The notes below the pieces were generated by a model, which did not search any database, was not told the origin of the DNA, and saw nothing but the letters and a program-made list of their open reading frames with translations. DNA of 64,000 bases, taken from NCBI GenBank assembly GCA_027943335.1, contig BSBK01003256.1, positions 124,001-188,000 of the forward strand, written 5' to 3'. Positions 22,404-35,226 of the stretch are shown in pieces. Both the position numbers and the translations under genes were made by a program. Origin of the DNA: Chamaecyparis obtusa (Eukaryota; Streptophyta; Pinopsida; Cupressales; Cupressaceae). Position 1 is the stretch's first letter, and every line of letters starts with the position of its first letter.

Positions 22404-25400
22404 TTTTATATTGTAGTAGAGTATCAACTGAAAATTACATTGATAACCAACAACAATTGGTGTTTATGTTGCTACCAACAACACCTATCTATAGTATATA
22501 CAACCAACCAATAAAAATGACCTTACACAGAGTATATTATTCGGATTTTAGACAAAAAAGGAAATCAAAATATAAAGCTACGATTCGTCTCATCCACTTG
22601 TATTGCTCCTGGGGATATTACTATCCCATTCACTATTGCTAGTCCTTGGTTCTTGAATGATCTAGTTGTCATTTTCACCCTTGGCTTCCCATTCACTGTT
22701 GGCCTCATCCTCCTGATTATCATATATGTTATCCTCACCTTGGTTCATTCCCAAAGTGTCTTCCTGAATAAAGGCTTGAAGTCTCTCACTGTTTACTTCT
22801 TGAGGGTATCAACATAAGAAGAGAACTAGATGTCCTTCTTGTATACAATCATTGCACCTTCCTTTATTAGTACTAAAAACCTTTCTTTCGATACCTATAT
22901 CCTTGCAGAGACCTGTGAGACAATATTGAGATGTGTGAGTTTAAAAAAAAAACTCAGTAATATCTCATTTCCTGGCTTGAAAGATCTCTTCATTTCTCTG
23001 TTTCCAAATGACCCAAAGGATTTCAATAGTTAAGTTAAACCACAAATTATTCAACTTACAATCAAAAACTTCCACAAAACCAATAACAATCTCTTGCCAT
23101 GAAAAAGAATTTTGAGAATTCCACAATATGGGGTGACCAAGAAAACTAGACCAAATTCTTTTGGCAAATTTACATTAAAAAAAAAAGATGCTCAAAAGTT
23201 TCAAGGCAATTGCACAAGGAACAACAAATATTCTGAAGACCACTTTGAGGTAAAAAAGACCCAACAACAATTTTCTTCAAGATAAGCAACCAACGAAAAT
23301 AAACAATTTTGGGTTCAACCTGCGAATGCCAAAAAAAATCAAAAATAAAATGCCATATAGGGCTAGACCAGTAAATTTTCCAGTTTTGATTAATTCTATT
23401 AAAAATTCCAACATCCTCTTTAAGCAAATTATAGATTTGTTTGCATGAAAAATCATTTAGCCTATTACCATCATTCCATTTCATATAATCAAACATGTGA
23501 TCTGCATTCAACAATTTACTAGGGGACTGCCTCCCCAAAACTTTAGAAATCAGGGTAAATGTTTTTTCTGAGAATTTGGGATATTAAACTTGTCTCTAAT
23601 ATCTTCCCAAGAGCCCATTTGTTTGTCCACCAGTACATCCTAAATTAGAGAGATCCCTTTTTGTTTCCATTTTTTTGTAGAGCAACACTGTGTCAAAGTG
23701 AGAGGCTTACCATTTAAGTACACATCCCACCAGATAGACCTATTCAAAATTGCATAATAAGGGTTTTTCCCAACATTTCTTGAACATACAAGAGGCTTGA
23801 CCTAACACCGTGCCTTCCATATGGTCTAGAAATCCCTGGACCCAAAAACTTGGATCTCGAAATCTCCAAAAACAATATCAACCAGAGGAGTATCTTTCCA
23901 CTTCTTGCCTTTTTTAATAGTAGATCTTGCAATGTTATTCCTAATAAGGACTTTCCATGGCTCATTCCCATTCAGGGCTTTGAGAATCCATTTGGCTTTC
24001 AGAGCAACACCTTGGGCTTTTAGGTCCCTTAGCCCAAGCCCTCCCAATTTCTTTGGAGTACAACACCAGTCCTATTTCACACAATGTCTATTTATGTTCC
24101 CAAGTCCATTAGACCACAAGAAGTTCCTCATAATATTTTCCAGTTTATTAATTCAAGGCTATTAGCAATCATCCAAGTGGAAGCATAATATGTTGCATGT
24201 GAGGAGAGCACCTTGTGCACTATTTGCACTCTGCCAGCTAAAGACAAAATATGTGATTTCCATTTGAGATTTTTATTTTCAAATTTTTTTATAAATCCAT
24301 GCCTGCATATAATTAATAGAAGGATTAATAGAAAAGGGGGTACCCAGATATCTTACAATGGTAGAAGGCCCTAACCACTTCCACTCTCTATTTTGTAACC
24401 ATCTCGGAGGCAACTCTAACCATCCCAAGATAGTAGATTTGTGAGGGGCTATTTTGTCTCCTGATGCCATGCAAAAAACTTGGAGTCTATTAATAGCATT
24501 ATCAAAATTTTCTTCCTCCATTTCTAAGAAGAGGGCAATATCATTGGCAAAATGTTCAACAAAGAGATCCTCCTTATTGGGTAGTTGAATCCCTTTAACT
24601 GGTGGGCCTAGATCTGTAGCCTTAAGGATAATGGACAAGGCATCAACAACAATGACATACAATGTAGGGGCAAGAGGACACCCCTACCTAATAGACCTTC
24701 CAAGAGGAATATGTTCAGAAAGTTCTCCATTGACATCAATCACAGTTGAGGATTCTTTAAACAAAATTCTGACCCATCTACAAAAATACTTTGGAAATCC
24801 AAATGCCTCTAACATTTGGAGCACAAAAGTCCATTCAATTCTATCATTAGCTTTTTCAAAGTCTAAGAGAACCATGGATGCATTTTGTTTATCCACTTTG
24901 GCCCAATTCATGGCTTCCCAAGTGGTGACGAGGTTATCCAGTATATATCTACCTTTTATTAATCTATTTTGAGTGACAGACACCACTTCCTTAAGGATAT
25001 CACTGATTCTTTTGGCCATTATTTTGGCAATGATCTTATAAGAAATGTTTAACAATGTGATAGGCCTCTAGTTTTTAATTTGAGACTTATCTCCATCTTT
25101 GGGTAGGATCTTGATTAGCCCTCTATTAATGTTTTCTCCTAATGACCCAACTTCAAATGCTTCCTCATAGACTTCTATCAATTCACTAGATATCCACTCT
25201 TTATTTTTCTTATAGAATTTAGTAGGTAGACCATCAATTCCATGGGATTTATCATTGACTAATGACCCAATGGCTTCATCAATCTCCTCAATTTTTTCTT
25301 TCTGATCTAGCACCATGGCTTGTTCTTGAGAGACCTTTTGTGGGATTAATTTGATGCATCTGTTCATAGCCTCTACATTCTCATCTTTGTGTTCAGAGGA

Positions 25401-25823
25401 GAACAATTCCTTGTAAAACTCAACAAATGCTTTCAAAGTTTCTTGATTATTCTTAGTGACTCCTCCTTCTATTTGGATGCCATAGATTTCTTATTTGTTA
25501 TGTTTTTCTCTAATCAAGTTTAAAAAGTACTTTGATCCTGTATCCCCATCTTTAATCCATCTAGCTTTGGTTCTAACTTTTTGGCCTTGGATTTTATAAT
25601 TTTGAACTTTCCTAAGACTAGCTTTGGTGTCTATGAGAGAGTGTTCAAGTTCTTGATCATAGCCTTTATCTTGCAACTTAGATTCAATATGGTTAAGTTT
25701 GGTCTTAAAGAAACTCTCTTCTTGATTCCTGTCAATAGCTCCCTTAGTCCCTATAATTTGAAACAGGCTTGTCCATGTTTGAACTAGAAGAGTCCACTTA
25801 TCTCTTGTAGATGGAGAAGAATT
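22404..25823 (-). pseudogene. LINE-A ORF2: reverse transcriptase and zinc-binding domain
   Basis: In order on the minus strand: a linker with KARWIKDGDTGSKYF (about 25560), an RT entry segment with INRGLIKILPKDGD (about 25100), RPITLLNISYKIIAKIMAKRI (fingers; about 25010-25070), VLLDFEKANDRIEW (palm motif A; about 24840), and HFANDIALF (motif C; about 24530-24560). In motif C the catalytic F-A-D-D has become F-A-N-D (AAT at 24545-24543). A zf-RVT domain follows, ending in CSLCNCLETFEHLFF (about 23180-23225). In-frame stops occur at several places (for example 25066 and 24684). The LTR insertion at 25823/37275 separates it from the endonuclease. Confidence 0.88.
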
Positions 25824-26198
25824 TGTTAGGAATGAATGTTGAATAAGTCCTATGGGGGAGTATTCAGAGTCATTTTGTAGTAGTTTTATGTTGCATTCAT
25901 GACTGTGATTGTCATTGATGTCAACATAGTGATCTACTGGAGATTAGCAGAGAAGCAAATAGTGTTTGAATTAGCGCACGTGGAGTATTGCAAATCAAGC
26001 TATGCGAAGTTGAGGATTTATTCTATATTGTGTCCTAAGATTGTGGTCAAGAGTGCATATGGAAATTTAATTATTCATGCTAGTTATGTGTAATTTAGTG
26101 GAAGCAGTATTCAGACAGTGTTCATGTGAAGCGGCTTGTGATAACTGGATTATATCTCTTGACCAGGATAGAACTTGGGCATGCAAAGTTATATAGTT

Positions 26199-27410
26199 TG
26201 AACAGTCTCACAATAGGTAGGGATAATCATGCCATTGTCTCTCTTAAGGGTAATATATCTATGCTATGGATTACCTATCCCCATCATGAAATGCATTTAG
26301 ATTGTCAACCCACGAACATAGACTTGAAATGGGACATCACAGTTTGTGCACTAAGTTCCTTTAGGAGTCATAACACCTATGCTGCAAGAAGATAAAATGC
26401 ATGAAAGGAATCTATGCTATTGCTGCAGGAAAGTAAACATACTTGACTATTGAATAGAATTACTACAGAAAACTTATGAAATGAATCTAAGCCTGTCTAA
26501 CAACTCAAAACATTCACTATACCCATTTCTGCAAATGCTACAAGAACAACCATAGTGGCAATGCTACAGGAATAAAATAGTAACTCTATTTGAAAATAGG
26601 AAAAGGTATAGGAAACAAATCTATTCTAACTTAATCTAATCCACCTTCCAAGTGGGCCCCCTTGGTTGGCTTCTACTAACTACTCAACATAAGAGATAAT
26701 CCAAAATCACTCTTCCATTAATTCTTCTTAACTGGTTACATAACAACTGAATAACTCATGAAGAATAAAAATAGAGAAACTTCCACTATGTTGAATACAT
26801 AATTCTATCTTTCTTCATTACCTACTAAATCAATCAAAATCCCTTTATATCAAGGATTGACGCTTATTGAAAACATAACAAAAAAGTCTCATTAAACCTT
26901 GCTAAATATGGAGGAAATAACAACCACGACATAATACAATTACTACTGATAACAGAATAATAGTTCTGAGGAAATATAGCAGGACTAATTCCCTATATTC
27001 TCTGGAACAACAGCTCCTTCAAAGCTCGGCATATCCATTAGAATCATGTTGGATTCTCTCACCATGGTTAGTCTTATAATGCTCCTTCTTTAATGTAGAT
27101 GTGCCACTCTTCATACCGCTCCATGTTTACCTGAAAGGTTAGTAACATTCAGTACTCATATGCAAGTCAACATTTTCAACTCCTACTTAAATGTTAGAAC
27201 ACAACTTGAAATAATTATATGAAGTACTACATTATATTTATAATAGTCAGCAAAACATATCACTCAAGATACCCATAGATTTTGTGGCTTTAGTTGTACT
27301 TGGCATAGGTTCACATAAACATAAGTAATAAAATGTCTTGGAAATGTTTGTCAAAGTATCAACAAAATATAAAGATCATAGAAAAATTGAGGCAATAATT
27401 AGACTCATCT
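26199..27410 (-). repeat. 3' LTR of element B
   Basis: This 1,212-bp LTR runs from TGAACAGTCT to ...AGACTCATCT on the plus strand; the last base is mutated from A. The minus-strand polypurine tract at 27411-27423 marks it as the 3' LTR. Confidence 0.88.
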
Positions 27411-27647
27411 TCTGCCCCCTACTAACAGAATGCTTGTCCTCAAGCATTGTATTTCCTTGGTATGGTCTTGAAATCACCAACGGTCATCTTTCCCTTTTTT
27501 CCACTTCTGAAAGTGTAGGCATTCCAAGTAATCTTTGTGATGCTTCTCAACCAACTGATCCAATCTAGTAGCACTGATGTCATATAGGGGCCAAAACAGT
27601 GTAGGTGGCTGGAAGGATAAAGGCATCCATAATTCCCTTCTGGGCTA

Positions 27648-29835
27648 TCATCCCAACTTCATGTAATTAGCCACTATGTGGATAGCTACTTCATAATTAA
27701 TTGGTCTATGTGGTTCTTCTTTTCTAAAAGCTTCTGGCAATCTGTCCCACCTACTTCTGACTCCTAAAAGAGCTCTTTGGGCTATAAAATTGGGCAATGT
27801 CTGATAATCTCTATAAACTTTATCCCTCAATGCAAATACTTTCTCCCTGATTTCTGGCTTTGATCTCCCATAAGTCAAATTGAGCCAATCCCTCAAAAGA
27901 ACATCAGGCTTATGTGACTCAGCCCTTAATGGAAAAGGCTCAGATTTCTCCAAATCCTTGTAGGTGTTCAGCTATCTATCATAGTTTGTCTCATTGTGCA
28001 TCCATAACATCAAGGCCCTTAAGTGAATGTCCCCTATATAGAACAGAGGATTCCACTCTATTTCATGTGGGATAATAAAATTGTGCAAATAAAGCTCACA
28101 TAACAAATTTTGTTGCCAGGATGGCAGAGTCTGATACAAACCATAGAATTCTTGGGCCAACTTGAATTCACAATCAATGTCCTTCAGTGTCATCATAAGT
28201 TGGAACAAAAGAAATTTCTCCTTTAAGCAAATAGCATATACCCTAGGTGGTGGTCTACAAGCTATCACCTAGTCAGCTAGTTTTAAGGCCTTGTCCATTT
28301 TCTCTTTCTATTTCCTTAGCTACTCTTTGAGAGATTCAATCTCCTCATCCTTCTCAAACATCTCCCTTTGCATTTGATTTCTTTCCTACTTCCACCATTT
28401 TTTCTGAAAGATAAAATGGTTGTATAGATGAAAGAGGATAGATAGAATTGTTGATGAAGGGAACTCTTGTATTTGAGCCTTCTTTTTCTTCTCCTTAACA
28501 GTCTACTAGAAGAATTCAATGAACCACGTTGATTGATAAGGTATAATGGATACATTAGAATATACAGGATGCTGACGAGGAGTAGATTGAACATTCATAG
28601 GAATGCTCTCTTGCATTACTTTAGGGTTCGGTTCAGGCATTCCTTGATCATTCTATGGCATGCTACTGCTAGGTTCTTTCTCATTAGGAGGCTCCTCCAT
28701 ATGATGGGATTCTACTTGCGTAGTGGAGTCATCATGAATATATTCAACAAAGGGCTCTTTATCAGGTTTTGGTGCTAGAACATCTGGGTGTTGAGGAGAA
28801 GGTCAAGACACATGTCCTCTCATGTGAGGGCTTCTATGCATAGTTGCCTCTTCAACCACTACAATTTTAGGTTGGCGAGACCTTTTTGGTTTATGTGCTG
28901 CAGGAGTAGTTACCGCAGGACTCGACCATTTTCTTTTATTAACTTGAATTGTAGGGTTTGAAATTTCTCCTTCTAAGTTACAGATTTCTTTTCTAACTTT
29001 CTGCTTTCATTTTCTTGAGGAAGAAGTGGGTACATTACTCTCTGGAGTAGGTTCAGGAGGTTGTTTTTCTGGTGGTATTCTGGTTCTTTTTCTTTCACAG
29101 CTGCTTCTTCAGTAGGGTCAGAAGATTCTACTGCATCTTCTATAGGTTGGGCCACAGGATTTACTTGGGGTTGCAAAGTTTTGATTTGGACAAATTCTAC
29201 CTAAGACATGGGGGAAACATCCCTAAGAGATTTTTTTCAACCAAAATCTTGATCAGGGCATGGTGACTAATGGAGTTTGCATTGCCTTTTTGAGTTTCCT
29301 CAGCACTGATACTTAGCATATTATAAAGAAAATTGGGAATATTAACCTGAAGATTATGCCTAATACAGCTAAGCAACTTAAAATGATGAGCATGTAGGTT
29401 TGAAAACCTTCCCTCACAAGTTAAATACCTGATGATGTGCGTAACCAGTTCTGGAAATGGCTTCGAAAGGGACAATCTTCTGCAACCCTACTTAGTAATT
29501 TCAAGCGGGGGATCACCCAGCCTAGAGAACTGAGCCCGAGATGACCTGGTGTCATGCTCATTTGGGTAATGTTCTCCCACAACTGGTAACCTTGTAACTT
29601 CCGCAGTTCTCTCTTTAGTAGAAAAAATTGTCAATCCCCATATGGTTGCTTGTCCTTCTTCAAATGTACTCATGAATTCTGCTGCAACCTCCTCATTAAA
29701 CTCTATCAGCTGAAGAAAATAGCCAAGCCAGCTGCATGCATTGAACCTGCAAACTGCCTCAACATCCACCAAAAAAATACCATGAATGATTGGTTCATGT
29801 CTCTGTAATTGTCTACCCATCTTAATAATGTCCAC
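27648..29835 (-). pseudogene. Athila env-position ORF, frameshifted
   Basis: Between pol and the 3' LTR lies a decayed protein gene. Its parts on the minus strand are a globular N-terminal domain (29835-29488: FNEEVAAEFMSTFEEGQATIWGL, then VTRLPVVGEHYP), a second helical part (29475-29197: FPELVTHIIRYLTCEGRFSN, then HHALIKILVEKNLLG), and a low-complexity linker (29176-28300). A C-terminal helical part follows (28268-27648: LPSWQQNLLCELYLHNF). The first part resembles the plant retroelement domain with an I-x-G-L and L-P-x-x-G-E-x-Y pattern that occurs in Athila ORFs and related plant-transposon proteins. Its function is unknown; it occupies the place of env but I see no signal peptide or clear membrane span. 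Frame changes after 29197 and several stops inactivate it. Confidence 0.65.
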
Positions 29836-30600
29836 TCTCTAATTTTTTAGATCTCCAACCCACTGCTAAGCTTCCAATTTCTTTGCAAATTCCCTCTTTT
29901 GAAATGCAATTGTGATTCTTGAAAATACTAATATTTTCACTTGCATTACCTTTGTTTTACTTGACATGAACTATAATAATGACATTGATTTCAAAGGTCA
30001 TCACTACCTTAAGTGTGAGTTACCTCACAAATTAATTATGATCCTTTTGAAGTCATGTCAAGCTCAGGAAATCAAAATTTGAAAGTACATGAAATGTGTG
30101 AAGGATTTAAAAATTAATGGAACGCAACCTAAGTACAACACTGATGTGACAGGGGTATGACAAGGGTAGTTTAGGAATGACACTTGGAAGTTAGTAAAAT
30201 TCCTTTGCCCCCTATGAAAGTTGAACAAGTGTCCTCACTTGTTAAATTTAGCACGAGGTTGGGAAACTGGCTTAATGCGTATATTATACATTTAATGCAA
30301 TACTAGATATAAGTAATTAAACTTGTGTGCTAAAAGTAAGTAAGGAGTTAGAAAGTTGTACCTAGTGATTAGTTACCGTACATGAATGTGAGCTGGTGAG
30401 AGTGTTAATTCTAGCGGTCGCATTAGATTACTGACGTGGCATTTTATTGAAAGCATTTGAAAATAGAAATTGTGGGTGACATGGAATTTGAGTGGGTGGT
30501 AGAAATAGGCATGAGATGAGTTGATGTGAAGAAAAAAAAAAGTGAATGAAGAAGTATACTTCATTAAATGAAGTTTTATTATGAGTGATAGCAAACATAT
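29836..30600. other. Non-coding spacer between pol and env-position ORF of B
   Basis: There is no coding frame of retroviral type here. In a complete Athila element RNase H and integrase (about 2 kb) would lie around this place, so this 0.8-kb AT-rich spacer marks an internal deletion or replacement. Confidence 0.5.
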
Positions 30601-32340
30601 GTCATGGTGATGCTGCAGGAGGAAGGCTTTCACCTTCTGCTGCAAGAAGGACTCATCACATGCTTGTGTCCACTTAAATTTAGCTTCTTTGGTAAGCAAT
30701 GTATACAAAGGACTAGCAATTTGACTAAAATTTTGAATAAAGCATCTATAGTATCCAGCATGTCCTAGAAAATATCTTACATCTTTTTGTTTAGTAGGAG
30801 TAGGTAGTGTAAGTATTACCTCTACTTTAGCTAGGTCCACTTGAATTCCTGCTGCTAAAATGAAATGCCCTAGTATCACTCCTTCTTGCATCATCATAAA
30901 GCATTTCTCACTATTAAGGGATAGATTATGCTCCTTACACTAGGTTAGTACCTTTTCAAGATTCTTCAAAGCCTCATCAAATGTCACTCCAAATGTTGTA
31001 AAGTCATCCTTATATATCTCCATACAATCATGTGAAATATCAGCAAAAATACTAATCACAGCTCTTTGAACATTGCTGGAGCATTACACAACCCAAAAGG
31101 TAAAACTGAATAGGCATATGTCCCCCATGGATATGTGAATGTAGTCTTCTCCTGGTCCTCTGGAGCAATAGTTATCTGATTGTATCCACTATATCCATCA
31201 AGGAAGGAAAAATACTTCTTACCGACCAAAGTATCAAGTACTTGGTTAATGAATGGTAATGGGAAGTGATCTTTCTTGGTAGCTTTATTTAACTCTCTGT
31301 AATCCACACAAATCCTCCATTTGCCCCCCTTTTTAGGTACTATTACCAAAGGTGATACCCACTTACTGTCAGATATAGGATATATAAAGCCAACATCTAA
31401 TAACTTTTGCAATTTTGTTTTGACTATCATCCTTAATGTTGGGTTAATCCTTCTTTGAGGTTGATGAAAGCGTAGGCTTCCTTCATTGATATATATCATG
31501 TGAGTACATAATGTTGGGCTTAATCCCTTCATGTCCCCATAATCCCATGCAAAGGCTTTCTCATGTGTTTGTAGCAGTTTAGTTAGTTGTTCCATTTCTT
31601 GTGGAGGCAACTTATTATTCACATGGAGATTATGACCTTTAGAAAGTTTAACAGTAGTTGTAAGGTCAAGCATTGATATTTTAGGTATAAGGCTTGTGTT
31701 TACTTCACTAGGTAGCAACTGGTAGATAATATTGGGTTCTGAAGGTAATACACAATCCTCAAAATTATCTTCATATGTACTTAACTCTAACACAGAACTC
31801 TCAGATACATCTTTGATTACAACATAGTCATTATTAAGAATGCTTTGAATGACTTCATCTTCCTCTTGCAGCTTGAGAAAGGATTGCCTATGTAACATCA
31901 TGAGTTGAAGCACATAATTCAGTTCTTCCTCCCCATCTCCTAAGTCTGGCCATACAGGTGTACTCAAATCTAGTTGTGGTTGAGTTGGAGGATACAATGC
32001 TAATTTCTTAGTGGCTTGCCCATTTGAAATTTTCATGTTCCCTGTTCTACAAATTTTGTTTGCATCAGCTATTGCTAACCATGGACATCCTAGAATGACA
32101 AGGTAACCAGCAAGGTTCACTTTTGGTGAAAGGATCATGAAATTAGTAGGGTACTCCCAAGAATCTAAGGCAACTATTATATCTTCTATCATTCCATCAG
32201 GAGTAACAGTAGAGCTATCTGCTAATTGCAATATTGTTGGAGTAGCTCTCAACCCTTCAATACTTAGGTTATTCATAGTATCCTTAGTCATTACATTAAT
32301 GGTAGCACCTAAGTCTTTTAATGCATTTTTGACAGACTAG
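30600..32340 (-). pseudogene. pol: Element B protease and reverse transcriptase
   Basis: A D-L-G protease motif (KDLGATINVMTKD, about 32280-32320) follows a TAG that replaces a sense codon (the A copy reads NG|MASLSKN there). RT motifs follow: SKWVSPLVIVPKKGGKWRIC (about 31310-31380), VDYRELNKATKKDHFPLPF (about 31250-31310), FSFLDGYSGYNQI (catalytic Asp, about 31190) and YSVLPFGLCNAPA (about 31085). A single-base frameshift near 31060 moves the rest to another frame, where the second catalytic box appears as IYKDDFTTFG (about 31000-31030). The connection domain follows with FLGHAGYYRCFIQNFSQIASPLY (about 30710-30780). Similarity ends at about 30630, before RNase H is complete. Confidence 0.87.
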
Positions 32341-32635
32341 CCATTAATGATGGTGTTCACAACTGGACTCCCTAGATCTAAATATTTTGGTATTACCAGT
32401 TTTCCTAGCATGATATCAACCAATTTTCCTATAACATGAACTATTACAGGATCCTTTTTCTTTCTCCCAGGCTTTTTAAGACAAGCTTCTTTTATTGCTT
32501 TTCCATAAATTGGAACATCTTTTATTGCTTGAAATAGGGGAATCTGGACATGCATGTTCTTAAGTTGGTCAATGATATCAAATGTTTGGTCTTCTTTTGG
32601 TATGGGCTTCTCCATGTTGAGCCTTTGAGGAAAAG

Positions 32636-33939
32636 GTGGTTTAACTGATGTATGAGCATTAGCTAAGTTGGAAACATTTTTTGATGCAATAGTATTTGGC
32701 AAATCATTCTCTGGAATCGATATTGTTGCTGTAGGAAGGTCTGGCACTTTAGTGATAAGGGGAGGTTCAGGTGTTGGCAAGGTATTACCTGATCTTAGGT
32801 GTATATTAGCTATATCAAGTGGATAGGTAGGATACTGTTGAGCATTAGTAGCATACATTTGTTACTATGGTTTTTGACTATTGGGATTTGGTTGAGGTTG
32901 GGCAGGTAATTGTGTCTACTTTTGAGGATTTGTATTTGGAGGTGGTGACATTATTGCAGTCATATTTGTTAGAGGTGGTAAAGGTGGATATCCATGATTT
33001 GGATTAGGCCATTGCTGAGGTCCTCTCCACTAGTTAGTGGGCGGCCAATTTCCTTGTGGTTGTTGCCATTGGTTTGGAAATTGTGACCATTGGGGTTGCT
33101 ATGGAGGATACCATTGATTCTGTTGATTGTTTGGCCAAGCATTATTCTAAGTGGGTTGATTATACTATGGAGGACTTTGGACATTTCAGTTTTTCCATTG
33201 ACTATTATATGGACTTGAAGTTTGTAATGGGTCTTGAGGCATACCTTGTCTCGTGGCCCATGGCCGACATTGAGAAATGAAGAATACGTGGTTTAACTGA
33301 TGTATGAGCATTAGCTAAGTTGGAAACATTTTTTGATGCAATAGTATTTGGCAAATCATTCTCTGGAATCGATATTGTTGCTGTAGGAAGGTCTGGCACT
33401 TTAGTGATAAGGGGAGGTTCAGGTGTTGGCAAGGTATTACCTGATCTTAGGTGTATATTAGCTATATCAAGTGGATAGGTAGGATACTGTTGAGCATTAG
33501 TAGCATACATTTGTTACTATGGTTTTTGACTATTGGGATTTGGTTGAGGTTGGGCAGGTAATTGTGTCTACTTTTGAGGATTTGTATTTGGAGGTGGTGA
33601 CATTATTGCAGTCATATTTGTTAGAGGTGGTAAAGGTGGATATCCATGATTTGGATTAGGCCATTGCTGAGGTCCTCTCCACTAGTTAGTGGGCGGCCAA
33701 TTTCCTTGTGGTTGTTGCCATTGGTTTGGAAATTGTGACCATTGGGGTTGCTATGGAGGATACCATTGATTCTGTTGATTGTTTGGCCAAGCATTATTCT
33801 AAGTGGGTTGATTATACTATGGAGGACTTTGGACATTTCAGTTTTTCCATTGACTATTATATGGACTTGAAGTTTGTAATGGGTCTTGAGGCATACCTTG
33901 TCTCGTGGCCCATGGCCGACATTGAGAAATGAAGAATAC
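32636..33939. repeat. Perfect 652-bp tandem duplication in element B
   Basis: Unit 1 (32636-33287) and unit 2 (33288-33939) appear identical base for base over 652 bp on my reading, with the junction at GAAGAATAC/GTGG. The units cover the Q/P-rich Gag tail and the Gag-protease linker. Because 652 is not a multiple of three, the duplication shifts the polyprotein frame. Element A has a single copy. The lack of any difference contrasts with the roughly 5% divergence of B's LTRs, so this is either a very recent event or an assembly artefact. Confidence 0.93.
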
Positions 33940-35094
33940 TTGCTCATCCTCTTCATCTATCTTCAAGTACTCAGTTGGAAGATGCTAATTCTCTAGGTTT
34001 GTGACCAATTTGCATTGACAATCCTTCTTTTGTTTGCGATAGTGAGGATAGTATTCGGCCAGCTGCGCCTTTGTGTCTACATGTTTCTTCTTGGAGGTCA
34101 TTGTGTCCAGGTGTGTAGCAATAACAATGATGATGTCTTTCTTGAAGTCTAATAACAGATTTGAAATCTTCATCTTTGAAATCCTAGAGCCACTTCCTTT
34201 AGTCAGCGTTGAGCGAAATCGCCTTCCTTTCTTGACCGCTGCTGTAGAATAGTTCATAGAAATCTTCTGAAGGTCATCCCAAGAGGACTGAGATATATCA
34301 CCTCTGGCCATGAGATCCAAAGCTTCAAGACAATTTTCATTCATGCCTCTTAGAAAAATAAGCTTCTGTGAATCCTCCTGCAATGCATGTTGCGGGTTCT
34401 TTTGTACACTAAATAAGAAGTGTGATATGTAGTCCTCTAATGTCTCTTCTTCCCTTTGTGACATACAGAAGATATCATCTCCTTTTTAATCACTTCCCTT
34501 GTAGTAGTCTTTATACTTTCTTAGAAACAAATATCTCATTCCATCCCAATTAGCTATTGCATTCACTCCTAAGCCCATGAACCATCTGAGGGCTAACTCC
34601 TTCAATGTTGCTGGGAATAGCTTAAGCTTATGACTATCAATATTATAGTCAAAACTTTGACAAAATATGTCAAACTTGAACAAAAAGGTATCAGGATCCT
34701 CTGTAACAAGGCCATAGAACTTTGGAAGTGCTGAAGCAGGTATGTTCTTGAGGTTAGGATTGTTAATAAGACTTGGAATTGGAAATGGAAATGTAGGAGC
34801 TGCCATTACTGGAGGTGTTGGATATTGAAACTGTGGCTAGAAAGTATTGTTGACTAGAGGGTTTTGAGCAACAGGCAGTCCTGGAGTAGGATTATTATGA
34901 AAACTGGATAATATTTCTGCAAAAGGATGGAGGTCAAATGTTTCTTGGGTTTCTTCTTCTTCTGTTGAAGATGATGCGACAAACTCACGACTGGCGTCAA
35001 GAAATGGTAGTTCAAGCTCTTCAAACTCTTCTTTCAGTTTAATAGGTTCCTTTGGAAGAAATCTTCCATGAGCATCTCTCCTTCTTCGATGCAT
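33600..35094 (-). pseudogene. gag: Element B Gag
   Basis: The frame starts at ATG 35094 (MHRRRRDAHGRFLPKEP) and has the same organisation as element A: an acidic N-terminal part, a capsid region starting MAAPTFPFPIPSL (34806), the LRWFMGLGVNAIANWDGM core, a basic helical part (34464-33985), and a Q/N/P/W-rich tail that overlaps the duplication. The pieces at 35094, 34806, 34464 and 33510 are all in one frame and are separated only by stops (for example TAA at 34487 where A has TCA). Not functional. Confidence 0.83.
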
Positions 35095-35204
35095 GCAAGT
35101 AAGTTGATGACTTGTGAAGCAAGCTCACAACTTCTTGTATTAACTAAAAATAGGAAACTAATCTAAAAAATAAATGACTCATTGAGGTTCCTAGTTTGAC
35201 ACCA

Positions 35205-35222
35205 TTGTCGGTAGCGGCACCA
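35205..35222 (-). other. Primer-binding site of element B (mutated tRNA-Asp type)
   Basis: The minus strand reads TGGTGCCGCTACCGACAA, aligned at the same distance (4 bases) from the LTR as in element A but with more mismatches to the tRNA-Asp PBS. Confidence 0.7.
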
Positions 35223-35226
35223 AAAA

